A stretch of 64,000 nt of DNA. Origin: an uncultured Albidovulum sp. GTDB lineage: Bacteria > Pseudomonadota > Alphaproteobacteria > Rhodobacterales > Rhodobacteraceae. The stretch covers positions 62,001 to 126,000 of the forward strand of contig CAJYAD010000004.1 in the NCBI GenBank assembly GCA_913064775.1. Reading direction: 5' to 3'. Shown piece after piece: positions 8,692-16,954 of this stretch (position 1 is its first letter; each line of letters begins with the position of its first letter). The position numbers were made by a program, and so were the translations under genes. The notes beneath the pieces are model-generated. The model saw only the letters and a list, made by a program, of their open reading frames with translations, was not told the DNA's origin and did not search any database.

Positions 8692-9597
8692 CTACCGGGT
8701 CCGACCGAAGAGGCCCGCCGGACGCACCAGCAGCACCACAACCATCAGAAAGAAGATCACAGTATTGGCGGCGGGGGCGTAGAAGACCTTGGTCACCCCC
8801 TCGATCAGGCCCAGCGCGATGCCGGTGGCCACCGCCCCCATGATCGAGCCCATGCCGCCGATCACCACCACCGCGAAGATGATGATGATCAGATCCGCCC
8901 CCATCAGCGGCGAGACCGAATAGATCGGCGCCGCCAGCACCCCCGCCAGACCCGCCAGACCCGAGCCGAAGCCGAAGGTCAGGGTGATCATCCGGGGCAC
9001 GTTGATGCCGAAGGCCTTGACCAGATCGGGGTTCTCGGTGCCCGCCCGCAGCATCGCGCCGATCCGGGTGCGCTCGATCACGAACCACACCGCCAGACAG
9101 ACCACGATCGAGAAGACGATCACGAAAAGCCGGTACTTGGGGAACATCATGAACCCGAGGTTGACCACGCCGCGCAGGCTTTCGGGCTGGCCCGGATAGG
9201 GCGTGCCCGAGGCGTTGAAGAAGTTGATGAACAGGCCTTGCAGCACCAGCGTCACGCCGAAGGTCAAGAGCAGGCTGTAGATCGGATCCAGACCGTAGAG
9301 CCAGCGCAGCATGAAACGTTCCATCAGCATGCCGAAACAGCCGACGATGATCGGCGCCAGCACCAGCGCCGGCCAGAAGCCGATGTGCAGCCAGCTCATC
9401 CCGATCCAGATGCCGAAATAGGAATACAGGATCAGCGCCACGAAGGCGCCGGTCATGTAAAGCGCCCCATGGGCGAAATTGACCACGTTCAGAAGCCCGA
9501 AGATGATCGCCAGGCCAAGGCTCAGCATGGCGTAGAACACGCCGTTGTTCAGCCCCAGCATACCCTGCGCGAGGATCAGCCTTACCAAAGGATCCAT
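8692..9597 (-). CDS. livH: Branched-chain amino-acid-type ABC transporter permease LivH
   Basis: A 301-residue polytopic permease of the LivH family. It carries LGLAIIFGLLNVVNFAHGAL (about 27-46), the ERTRIGAMLRAGTENPDLVKAFGIN loop that contacts the ATPases, and a late GGMGSIMGAVATG segment. A GGAGGG ribosome site precedes the ATG. It sits between livF and livM in a same-strand operon and should heterodimerise with LivM. Confidence 0.93.
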   Translation of the reverse strand: MDPLVRLILAQGMLGLNNGVFYAMLSLGLAIIFGLLNVVNFAHGALYMTGAFVALILYSYFGIWIGMSWLHIGFWPALVLAPIIVGCFGMLMERFMLRWLYGLDPIYSLLLTFGVTLVLQGLFINFFNASGTPYPGQPESLRGVVNLGFMMFPKYRLFVIVFSIVVCLAVWFVIERTRIGAMLRAGTENPDLVKAFGINVPRMITLTFGFGSGLAGLAGVLAAPIYSVSPLMGADLIIIIFAVVVIGGMGSIMGAVATGIALGLIEGVTKVFYAPAANTVIFFLMVVVLLVRPAGLFGRTR

Positions 9598-9651
9598 GTC
9601 GCCCTCCGCCCGCTTTCGTTGTTGGTCTTGTGGTTGTTCACGGCTCTCGTC

Positions 9652-10392
9652 CTAAACGCTGAGGTAATGGTTCAGCCGGTCCATGCTGGAGCCGACCTCC
9701 GAGGCCTCGATCCGGTCGATCACCGTACCATGCTCGATGATGTAATGCCGGTCGGCCAGCGGCGCGGCAAAGCGGAAGTTCTGCTCGACCAGCACGATGG
9801 TATAGCCGCGCTCCTTCAGCTTGCGGATCGCGGTGCCCATCGCCTTGACGATCACCGGGGCCAGACCCTCGGTGATCTCGTCCAGCAGCAACAGCCGCGC
9901 CCCGGTGCGCAGGATGCGCGCCAGCGCCAGCATCTGCTGCTCGCCCCCCGACAGGCGGGTGCCCATCCGGTTGCGGACATCGCGCAGGTTGGGGAACATC
10001 TCGAAGATCTCGTCCAGGCTCATGCCGCCCTCGCCCACGGCGGGGGGCAGCATCAGGTTCTCGCCCACCGTCAGGCTGGCGAAGATGCCGCGTTCCTCGG
10101 GGCAATAGCCGATCCGGCCCAGGGGCGCGATGCGGTGCGCGGGCTTGGCGATGAATTCCTGCCCGCGGATCTGGATCGAGCCGGTGCGGCGATCGACCAT
10201 CCCCATGATCGCACGCAGCGTCGTAGTGCGGCCGGCGCCGTTGCGGCCCAGCAGGGTGATCAGCTGGCCCTCGGCCAGTTCCAGATTGATGCCGTGCAGG
10301 ATGTGGGATTCGCCGTACCAGGCGTGCAGGTCGCTGATCTTCAGCAGCGGGGTGGCCGCCGCGGTCGTGGTCTGTTCCATCGTCTGGCTCAT
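9652..10392 (-). CDS. livF: Branched-chain amino-acid-type ABC transporter ATPase LivF (Walker A Lys replaced by Arg)
   Basis: A 246-residue ATPase. Signature LSGGEQQMLALARIL, Walker B LLLLDEITEGLAP and the D-loop/H-loop region ending LVEQNFRFA are typical of LivF. Notably the Walker A reads GRNGAGRTT: the nearly invariant Lys is Arg at residue 55 (codon CGC). My recollection is that some proteobacterial LivF-type sequences share this Arg, so it may be a subfamily trait. A defect or asymmetric ATPase pair with LivG, whose Walker A is intact, is also possible. The start overlaps the livG stop by ATGA. Confidence 0.92.
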   Translation of the reverse strand: MSQTMEQTTTAAATPLLKISDLHAWYGESHILHGINLELAEGQLITLLGRNGAGRTTTLRAIMGMVDRRTGSIQIRGQEFIAKPAHRIAPLGRIGYCPEERGIFASLTVGENLMLPPAVGEGGMSLDEIFEMFPNLRDVRNRMGTRLSGGEQQMLALARILRTGARLLLLDEITEGLAPVIVKAMGTAIRKLKERGYTIVLVEQNFRFAAPLADRHYIIEHGTVIDRIEASEVGSSMDRLNHYLSV

Positions 10393-11153
10393 GCCTCGGC
10401 CTCCTCGGCGCTGACGCCCATATAGGCCTCCATCACGGCGGGGTCTTTCGAGACCACCTCATAGGGGCCCTCGGCCAGAACCTCGCCGCGGTTCAGCACG
10501 GTGATCGTGTCGGCCAGTTTCGACACGACCCCAAGGTTGTGTTCGACCATGATGATGGTGCGGCCCTTGGAAACCTTGCGGATCAGATCGGTGACCGAGC
10601 CGACGTCCTCGGTGCCCATGCCCTGCGTGGGCTCGTCGAGCAGCATCAGCTCGGGCTCCAGCGCCAGGGTGGTGGCGATCTCCAGCGCGCGCTTGCGGCC
10701 ATAGGGCAACTCTACCGCGTGCAGATGGGCGAACTCTTTCAACCCGACCTGATCGAGCCGCGCGATCGCCTCTTCGTCAAGCGATTGCAGCACCTTCTTC
10801 GAGCGCCAGAAATGATAGCTGACCCCCAGCCGGCGCTGCAGCGCGAGGCGGACGTTTTCCACCGCGGTCAGATGCGGGAAGACGGCCGAGATCTGGAACG
10901 AGCGGACGATGCCGTGATTGGCGATCTCGGCGGGTTTCCAGTTGGTGATGTCGGTGCCGTTGTAAAGGATCCGGCCCCCGGTGGGGGTGTGGAACTTGGT
11001 CAGCAGGTTGAAGACCGTGGTCTTGCCCGCGCCGTTCGGCCCGATGATCGCATGGATGGTTCCGCGGGCGATCTTCAGGTTGACGTTCTTGACGGCCATG
11101 AAGCCGCCAAAGCTGATCTGAAGGTCCTGGGTCTCTAGGATGGTGTCGGTCAT
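10389..11153 (-). CDS. livG: Branched-chain amino-acid-type ABC transporter ATPase LivG
   Basis: A 254-residue ATPase starting at MTDTILETQDLQISFGG; earlier in-frame codons fall in low-complexity GC sequence and give an atypical extension. Walker A is GPNGAGKTT (canonical Lys), signature LPYGRKRALEIATTLAL and Walker B LMLLDEPTQGM, followed by VEHNLGVV. LivG proteins normally have the long insertion around NVRLALQRR seen here. It pairs with LivF. It is separated from livK by a 115-nt gap with a strong hairpin. Confidence 0.93.
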   Translation of the reverse strand: MTDTILETQDLQISFGGFMAVKNVNLKIARGTIHAIIGPNGAGKTTVFNLLTKFHTPTGGRILYNGTDITNWKPAEIANHGIVRSFQISAVFPHLTAVENVRLALQRRLGVSYHFWRSKKVLQSLDEEAIARLDQVGLKEFAHLHAVELPYGRKRALEIATTLALEPELMLLDEPTQGMGTEDVGSVTDLIRKVSKGRTIIMVEHNLGVVSKLADTITVLNRGEVLAEGPYEVVSKDPAVMEAYMGVSAEEAEA

Positions 11154-11218
11154 GCGCGCGCTCGTTCCATGCGTAGAAGGCGGGTCCCCGCCCCCCGGAT
11201 GCGGAGTGGCGGAGCGAA

Positions 11219-11251
11219 GGGGGCGCGGCGGCAAAGCCCCGCCGCGCCCCC
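11219..11251 (-). terminator. Strong hairpin between livK and livG
   Basis: A perfect 13-bp stem (GGGGGCGCGGCGG paired with CCGCCGCGCCCCC) with a 7-nt loop stands just after the livK stop codon. No U-run follows. It is best read as a partial terminator or 3' stabiliser giving excess binding protein over transporter, mirroring the hairpin at 1154-1187. Confidence 0.65.
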
Positions 11252-11268
11252 AAGATTTGCAACGCGTA

Positions 11269-12483
11269 TTACTTCACCAGCGGGCAACCGCCCTGCGCCA
11301 GGGTGAAATAGGCGTCCTTGCCGGGGATGGTGCGCACGACCTTGGCGACGTCCCAGGGGCCGTCCTTCGGCTTTTGCACCTTCAGCAGATACATGTCGTG
11401 GATCAGCAGGCCGTCCTGACGGATGTAGCCGCCCTTGGCGAAGAAGTCGTTGATCTTCATCTTGCCCAGCTCGGCGCGCACGGCGTCAGCATTGTCGGTG
11501 CCGGCGGCCTTGATCGCCTTCAGATAGGCCATGGTCAGCGAGTAATCCGCCGCATGCGGGAAGGTCGGGGCAGCCCCGTTCGAGAATTTCTCGTATTCCT
11601 TCATCCACTTGCGCGAAGCCGCATCCTGGTTCCAGTACCAGGCCGAGGTGAACTGCAGACCCTTGGCCACGTCGGTGCCGAGGCTCTTCACGTCCGAAAT
11701 CAGCACCAGCATGCCGGCCAGCTGCTGGCCGCCCTGAACGATGCCGAACTCATGCGCCTGCTTGATCGCGTTGACGGTGTCCTGACCGGCGTTGGCCAGA
11801 CCGATCACCTGCGCGCCCGAAGCCTGCGCCTGCAGCAGGTAGGACGAGAAGTCGTTGGTCCCCAGCGGCACGTCCGACGAGCCCAGCACCTTGCCACCCA
11901 GCGACTTCACCACCGCTGCGGTGTTGTTTTGCAGCGCGTGGCCAAAGGCGTAATCGGCGGTGATGAAATACCAGCTCTTGCCACCGTTCTTGACGATCGC
12001 GGTCGCGGTACCGACCGGCAGCGCATGGGTGTCATAGCCGTAGTGGATGCCGTATTTGGTGCATTCCTTGCCGGTCAGCGCGCTGGTCGCGGCGCCGGTG
12101 GCCATGGTGATGACATGCTTGTCCGAGGCCAGCTTCTGCACCGCCAGCGCGACGGCCGAGTTGGTCAGATCGGCGATCATGTCGACATGATCCTCGTCGA
12201 TCCACTTGCGCGCGATGGACGAGGCCACGTCGGCCTTGTTCTGGTGGTCGGCCGAGATCACCTCGATCGGCTTGCCCAGCACCTTGCCGCCAAAATCACG
12301 CACGGCCATCTTCACCGCGGCAACCGCGCCGGGGCCGCTGAAGCCGGTCGAATAGACGCCCGACATGTCGCCCAGAACGCCGATCTTGACGACTCCGTTC
12401 GAAATTCCGCCCGCGGCCAGCGCGCCGGTCGCCGAAAAGGCGACCATCGCTGCCGTGGCGCAAAGTTTGGTAATGGCTTTCAT
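11269..12483 (-). CDS. livK: Branched-chain amino-acid-type ABC transporter substrate-binding protein
   Basis: A 404-residue periplasmic protein of the Peripla_BP_6 (LivK-like) family. The start at 12483 has a GGGAGGG ribosome site and gives a signal peptide (MKAITKLCATAAMVAFSATG, cleavage near ALA-AGG). The mature domain opens with VVKIGVLGDMSGVYST and continues with the GAVAAVKMAVRDFGGKVLG segment; ADYAFGH and PLGTNDFSSYLLQAQ are typical of the family. It is the first gene of the liv operon, ahead of livG, livF, livH and livM. The fold binds amino acids, amides or short organic ligands; which one is not evident. livK is used for the family position, not for proven leucine specificity. Confidence 0.9.
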   Translation of the reverse strand: MKAITKLCATAAMVAFSATGALAAGGISNGVVKIGVLGDMSGVYSTGFSGPGAVAAVKMAVRDFGGKVLGKPIEVISADHQNKADVASSIARKWIDEDHVDMIADLTNSAVALAVQKLASDKHVITMATGAATSALTGKECTKYGIHYGYDTHALPVGTATAIVKNGGKSWYFITADYAFGHALQNNTAAVVKSLGGKVLGSSDVPLGTNDFSSYLLQAQASGAQVIGLANAGQDTVNAIKQAHEFGIVQGGQQLAGMLVLISDVKSLGTDVAKGLQFTSAWYWNQDAASRKWMKEYEKFSNGAAPTFPHAADYSLTMAYLKAIKAAGTDNADAVRAELGKMKINDFFAKGGYIRQDGLLIHDMYLLKVQKPKDGPWDVAKVVRTIPGKDAYFTLAQGGCPLVK

Positions 12484-12868
12484 TGCTTCCCTCCCTGTTT
12501 CACCGCCCAACGCGGCAAATCCGAGTCTCGAACGCCCCGCTTCAGTGCGGGGCAAACCTGTCCGGCGCAGGCGTTTCGCCTTCCTTCCGGCGCACCGGGC
12601 AGAAGACTGAAATCCGGGGATACGACACACCAACCGCGTCACAATACATGGCAAGAACGAGTGCGGTGGCCTCCCCCTGCGCGCCGGACGGATCCCCTGA
12701 CGACCACGCCGCGCAATGCGCAACTTCCGGCGTCAGTCAAGAGGATATGTCGTCACGGCGCGACCCTTTGCCGATGGCCGGGTTAATGCGATCTTCCGGG
12801 CATGTCCAGAGCGATTGCACCCTGCGGGTCAGGTCGCCGGACTTCCCTTCGGGGTCCGGCAGCCTTGT
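12484..12868. other. Non-coding upstream region of the liv operon
   Basis: About 385 nt between livK and the terminator of the MFS gene. No credible reading frame is seen: long frames here have no ribosome site and run into the antisense of neighbours. The livK promoter must lie here; TTGTGA/TTGCCA-like hexamers on the minus strand near 12636-12660 are possible but not convincing. Confidence 0.5.
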
Positions 12869-12897
12869 GGCGCCGGGCGGGATCGCCGCCCGGCGCC
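12869..12897 (-). terminator. Hairpin terminator after the MFS gene
   Basis: A perfect 12-bp GC stem (GGCGCCGGGCGG/CCGCCCGGCGCC) with a 5-nt loop lies 23 nt downstream of the MFS stop codon. There is no strong U-run. Position and stability support a transcription end that separates the transporter gene from the liv operon. Confidence 0.65.
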
Positions 12898-12919
12898 GTC
12901 ATTCATTGGCAACCCGCCG

Positions 12920-14557
12920 TCAGAACAGCGCGGCGCCCTTCGACAGTGCGATCCACACCCCGATAAGGAACGGGATGCCGACGGCCAGCCAGAACACCAC
13001 GCCCAGCGCGCCGAACTGCCCACGTGCCGCGGTCGAGACCCCGGCCCCGCGTGCGGTGCTGTCGTGCTGCAGCGCGCGCTCCTGATCCAGCTCGTCGTCG
13101 CTCATGTAGTGCTTGTCGTCGACCGGCTTGATCAGCGCGTTGCAGATCAGGCCCAGCAGCAACAGCCCCGCCATGATGTAGAGCGTGCGGTCATAGACCA
13201 GATTGTGCGGAACGCCGTGGTCCAGCTGGTACTGACGCACGCTGGCGATCAGCACCGGGCCGATGATGCCCGCCGCCGACCAGGCAGTGATCAGCCGGCC
13301 ATGGATGGCGCCGACCATTTGCGTGCCGAAGATATCGGCCAGATAGGCCGGCACGGTCGAGAAACCGCCGCCATACATCGTCAGGATGATGCAGATCGAC
13401 AGCACGAACATGCTCGCCAGCCCCAGGTGGCCCCAGGTCGGCAGCAGGATGTAGAGGACCATGCCGAGGATGAAGAAGGTGGCATAGGTCGTCTTGCGCC
13501 CGATCTTGTCGCTGAGCGAGGCCCAGAACAGCCGCCCGAGCGAGTTGAACAGGCTGATCAGGCCGACCAGCCCCGCCGCCGCCGCGACGATCGCGGCCTT
13601 CTGCGCGGTCGGGCTCATCCCGGCGCCGCCATTGCCCAGCAGATGATTGCCGAACACGTCCTGCAGCATCGGGCTGGCCATCGAGATCACGCCGATCCCG
13701 GCGGTCACGTTGAGGCACAGAACCAGCCAGATCAGCCAGAACTGACGCGTGCCCGCGACACGGTTGAGGTGCACATGGCGCTTGGTGATCATCGCCTTGG
13801 AGCGGGCCGCATCGGCATCGGACCAGCCCTCGGGGCGCCAGCCGGTGGGGGCGATGCGGAACGAGAACGCGCCGATCGACATCACCAGCACATAGATCAG
13901 GCCAAGGATGACCATCGCCTGCCAGACGCCCTGCACGCCGTTATGCGAGAACTTGCCCATCAGCCAGACCGCCAGCGGTGCGCCGACCATGGCGCCGCCG
14001 CCATAGCCCATGATGGCGAAACCGGTGGCCATGCCGCGGCGGTCGGGGAACCATTTGATCAGGGTGGAAACCGGGGTGATGTAGCCAAGCCCCTGCCCCA
14101 CGCCACCGATCACGCCGGTGCCCAGATAGAACAGCCACAGCTGGTGCCACATGACACCGAGGCCGCCCAGCGCCATGCCGCCGCCCCAGCAGAGCGCGGC
14201 GATGAAGCCGGCCTTGCGCGGGCCGACGCGTTCCAGCCAGCCGCCCCAGATCGCGGCCGAGATGCCGAGAATGGCGATAAAGGTCTCGAACACATGGGTT
14301 TCGGCGGGCACCGACCAGTTGCACTGGGTCGTGGTCAGCATGCCGAAGAAGCCCAGATTGGCGCATTCGGCGGCCGGCTGGGCGATCAGATGCGACATCG
14401 GCAGCCAGAACACCGAGAAGCCGTAGGCCATGCCGATGCAAAGATGGATGCACAGCGCGGCGGGCACCACGAGCCAGCGGTTGTAGCCGGGCCCAGCGAT
14501 GGTCGCCTCGCGGCTGAGAATGGACGACGCCGGTGCGCCGTCGGCGATGGAAGCCAT
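12920..14557 (-). CDS. MFS transporter, oxalate/formate antiporter (OFA) family
   Basis: A 545-residue, 12-span major facilitator. The first half shows GMAYGFSVFWLPMSH, GGWLERVGPRKAGF and the OFA-type GVGQGLGYITPVSTLIKWFPDRRGMATG (about 152-179). The second half shows SLFNSLGRLFWASLSDKIGRK. The C-terminus carries an extra cytoplasmic stretch and a hydrophobic segment (LGVVFWLAVGIPFLIGVWIAL), longer than classical OxlT. OFA members move small mono- or dicarboxylates such as oxalate, formate, pyruvate or lactate. A dedicated two-component system is immediately upstream on the same strand, with three palindromic sites between them, so expression is probably ligand-induced. The substrate is unknown. 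Confidence 0.9.
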   Translation of the reverse strand: MASIADGAPASSILSREATIAGPGYNRWLVVPAALCIHLCIGMAYGFSVFWLPMSHLIAQPAAECANLGFFGMLTTTQCNWSVPAETHVFETFIAILGISAAIWGGWLERVGPRKAGFIAALCWGGGMALGGLGVMWHQLWLFYLGTGVIGGVGQGLGYITPVSTLIKWFPDRRGMATGFAIMGYGGGAMVGAPLAVWLMGKFSHNGVQGVWQAMVILGLIYVLVMSIGAFSFRIAPTGWRPEGWSDADAARSKAMITKRHVHLNRVAGTRQFWLIWLVLCLNVTAGIGVISMASPMLQDVFGNHLLGNGGAGMSPTAQKAAIVAAAAGLVGLISLFNSLGRLFWASLSDKIGRKTTYATFFILGMVLYILLPTWGHLGLASMFVLSICIILTMYGGGFSTVPAYLADIFGTQMVGAIHGRLITAWSAAGIIGPVLIASVRQYQLDHGVPHNLVYDRTLYIMAGLLLLGLICNALIKPVDDKHYMSDDELDQERALQHDSTARGAGVSTAARGQFGALGVVFWLAVGIPFLIGVWIALSKGAALF

Positions 14558-14655
14558 GGATATTCCTCCCTGTTACCCTCGCATCCGCCCCGGACCGCGC
14601 TTTTGCCGCGCGCATGGGGCTCCCCGGATGCTGGCGGCACCTGCCGCCGAGGCGC

Positions 14656-14684
14656 ACAATGCTGCGCGCACAGGATATCGTCAA
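14656..14684 (-). promoter_or_regulatory. Candidate sigma70-type promoter of the MFS gene
   Basis: On the minus strand TTGACG (14679-14684) is followed after 17 nt by CATTGT (14656-14661), about 100 nt upstream of the start codon. The -35 matches well and the -10 poorly, as expected for an activator-dependent promoter. No convincing -24/-12 sigma54 element was found between the three palindromes and the gene. Confidence 0.4.
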
Positions 14685-14716
14685 ATAATTTTTTTAACGT
14701 TTTCAATGTGTTATAT

Positions 14717-14813
14717 GGACATTCTGTCCCGAACACAGCGTCAGGCGGCCAAGGTTTTGGACATTTTGTCCGCCGCGCGGAGCGCGGGTGGCCAGAATTG
14801 GGACATTTTGTCC
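14717..14813. promoter_or_regulatory. Three phased palindromic operator sites (GGACA-TTT-TGTCC)
   Basis: Near-identical inverted repeats occur at 14717-14729 (GGACATTCTGTCC), 14759-14771 and 14801-14813 (both GGACATTTTGTCC). Their starts are exactly 42 bp apart, that is four helical turns, so they face the same side of the DNA. They lie just upstream of the MFS promoter region and downstream of the sensor-kinase gene. Spacing and symmetry are what is expected for cooperative binding of a dimeric NtrC-type regulator such as the one encoded at 16955-18364. Confidence 0.85.
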
Positions 14814-14908
14814 ATTTTGGGGGAAGGCGGGCGGACGGCATGCGCCGAAGAACCCGTTCCCGCCTTGTGCCGCCCCACGCGCGCGGCGGCAAGAGTGAAG
14901 CGGGCGAT

Positions 14909-14944
14909 GGGCGTTTTCTTGCCGGACGGGGGGCAAGAGCGCCC
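14909..14944 (-). terminator. Possible hairpin after the sensor-kinase gene
   Basis: An imperfect inverted repeat (GGGCG..CTTGCC against GGCAAGAGCGCCC) abuts the stop codon of the kinase gene. It would end the regulator-kinase transcript before the operator sites. The stem is interrupted and lacks a U-run, so this is tentative. Confidence 0.35.
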
Positions 14945-14946
14945 CC

Positions 14947-16953
14947 TTATTCCGCCGCGGGCAGCCACAGGATGAAGCGCGTGCCCTGCCCCGGCGTGCT
15001 TTCGGCGTGGATCGTGCCGCCGGCCTCGTCGATCAGCATCCGGCTGATCGACAGGCCCAGCCCGGTGCCCTCGGCCCGCTTGGTGGTGAAGAACGGATCG
15101 AAAATCCGGCCCAGCGCCTCGGGCGGGATGCCCGGACCGGTGTCGGCGACGATGATCTCGGCCCCGGCGCGGCCAGAATGGCCCTCGCGCGCGGCGTCCT
15201 GCGTGATGATGGTCAGCGTGCCGCCCCGGGGCATCGCATGCAGCGCGTTGACTATCAGGTTGATCAGCACCTGCTGCAGCCCGGTGCGCTCCATCCGCAC
15301 CCGGCGGCTGGCGCTGTCCGCGCGCGTCACCTCGACCTGCGCGCCGCGCAGCCGGTGCCGCGTCAGCGCCAGACAATCCGAGACCACCTCGACCGGCGCC
15401 ACCCGGTCGGCCGAGCCCGAAAATTCGGCGGGCCGCGCGAATTGCAGAAGTTTGGTCACGATCGAGGTGATCCGGTGGACCTGCGCGTCGATCAGGTCGA
15501 ATTCGGTCTTCGCCGGCGCCGCCGCCGGGCCCAGGGTCTGGCGCGCCACGTCAAGATTGCCCTGAATCACCGCCACCGGGTTGTTGATCTCATGCGCGAT
15601 GCTTGCGGTGATCTCGCCCACCGCCGCCAGCTTTTCCGACATCACCAACTGCTGGGTGGTCTGCTCCAGCCGGCGGTTCAACTCGCGCAGGTCGCGGGTG
15701 CGCTCCTCGACCTTGTCGTTCAGCTCGGCCGCCCAGTCGCGCAGGCGCTGGTCGCGCTCTTGCACCTGATCCAGCAGATGATCCAGATGGCGCGCGACGC
15801 GGCCGATCTCATCCTCGGCCGGCTCCTTGCCGATGCGGGCCGACAGATCGCCCGCCTCGACCTTCGCAATGGTGTCGGTCATGCTTTCCAGCGGGCCGAA
15901 GATCCGCCCCGCCCAGCGCAGGAACACCGGCACCGAGATCGCCGCGATCGCCAGAAAGGCCAGCAGCGACAGGATCATCGACTGGGTCTTGGCCTGGGTG
16001 AAGGGCGCGGCCAGAAAGCCGACATAGAGCATCCCCACCCGGCGGCCCAGACTGTCGGTGATCGGCTCATAGGCCGAGACGTACCAATCGTTCACCACGA
16101 AGGCCCGGTCGAGCCAGACCTTGCCCTCGCCCAGCACCCGTTTGCGCACCACGGCGGACACCCGGGTGCCCAGCGCACGGACGTTTTCAAACAGCCGCAC
16201 GTTGGTCGAGACGCGCACGTCGTCGAGAAACAGCGTGGCGGTGCCGACAGATCCGGCGGGCAGGCTGCGGCTGCGGTAGACCAGCGCGTTGATCCGGTCG
16301 ATGAAATGCAGGTTGCGGTTCAGCAGGATGCCGCCGACCAGCGCGGCATGGGTGCCGTCGGGCAGCACCACCGGGGCGGCGGCGTGCAGCACCATGCCGT
16401 CGACCTCGACCTTGCGGTCGGTCGGCACGGCGGCGCGGGTCGGCACCAGCGGGATGCGCGCACGCTCGGCCAGCGCGGGCGACAGCGCCGCCAGCGTCTT
16501 CGGCCCGAACACATCGACCGCCGCCATGCGTTTGCCAGCCAGCGCGCTGTCGACCACTTTCCAGTCGCCCGGCACCCGGCGCGCCACCGGCGTGGTCGAG
16601 GCGATCACCCCGCCACCGGGCAGCGCGACATATAGAAAATCCAGCCCCAGCGCGCGGCGCTCGCGTTCCAGATAGGCCCGGGCATGGGCGCCCTCGACAT
16701 GATCCGCGAAGGCGACCGAATTGCCCAGCGCGGCGATCCGTTCGCCGGAATTGGCCAGCAGTTGCGCCATGTATTGATGCGCGATCGTCAGGTCGCCGTT
16801 GACCTTGATGATCAGCAGATTGTCGACCTTGCGCGCCCAGCGCAGCGTGGTGAAACCCAACAGCGCCGGCAGCAACACCAGCATCGGCAACAGCGCGATG
16901 ACCAGCAGCCGCAGCCGGACCGAGCCGCGCTTCGGGCGCCACAGCCGCCGCAT
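14947..16953 (-). CDS. Sensor histidine kinase with periplasmic Cache domain
   Basis: About 668 residues. Membrane span 1 (about 12-35), a large periplasmic Cache-type sensor (about 40-320, with VGTATLFLDDVRVSTNV and the DWYVSAYEPITDSLG-VGMLYVG ending typical of small-molecule sensors) and span 2 (SLLAFLAIAAISVPVFLRW). HAMP linker, coiled coil, phosphoacceptor segment IAHEINNPVAVIQGNL, then HATPase boxes NLIVNALHAM, DTGPGIP, FFTTK and GTGLGLSIS. The start at 16953 follows the regulator stop with one base between; a TTG 33 nt upstream is an alternative. It likely senses an extracellular carboxylate and phosphorylates the partner regulator. Confidence 0.9.
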   Translation of the reverse strand: MRRLWRPKRGSVRLRLLVIALLPMLVLLPALLGFTTLRWARKVDNLLIIKVNGDLTIAHQYMAQLLANSGERIAALGNSVAFADHVEGAHARAYLERERRALGLDFLYVALPGGGVIASTTPVARRVPGDWKVVDSALAGKRMAAVDVFGPKTLAALSPALAERARIPLVPTRAAVPTDRKVEVDGMVLHAAAPVVLPDGTHAALVGGILLNRNLHFIDRINALVYRSRSLPAGSVGTATLFLDDVRVSTNVRLFENVRALGTRVSAVVRKRVLGEGKVWLDRAFVVNDWYVSAYEPITDSLGRRVGMLYVGFLAAPFTQAKTQSMILSLLAFLAIAAISVPVFLRWAGRIFGPLESMTDTIAKVEAGDLSARIGKEPAEDEIGRVARHLDHLLDQVQERDQRLRDWAAELNDKVEERTRDLRELNRRLEQTTQQLVMSEKLAAVGEITASIAHEINNPVAVIQGNLDVARQTLGPAAAPAKTEFDLIDAQVHRITSIVTKLLQFARPAEFSGSADRVAPVEVVSDCLALTRHRLRGAQVEVTRADSASRRVRMERTGLQQVLINLIVNALHAMPRGGTLTIITQDAAREGHSGRAGAEIIVADTGPGIPPEALGRIFDPFFTTKRAEGTGLGLSISRMLIDEAGGTIHAESTPGQGTRFILWLPAAE

Positions 16954-16954
16954 C

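Noticed and set aside
14558-14700. A sigma54 -24/-12 promoter for the MFS gene.
   Set aside because: Both strands were scanned for TGGCAC-N5-TTGC-like spacing and none fitted; the cognate regulator also lacks GAFTGA.
12716-15565. Plus-strand frame of about 950 codons over the MFS gene, operators and kinase gene.
   Set aside because: It runs antisense through two well-supported genes and non-coding operators; composition is typical of shadow frames.
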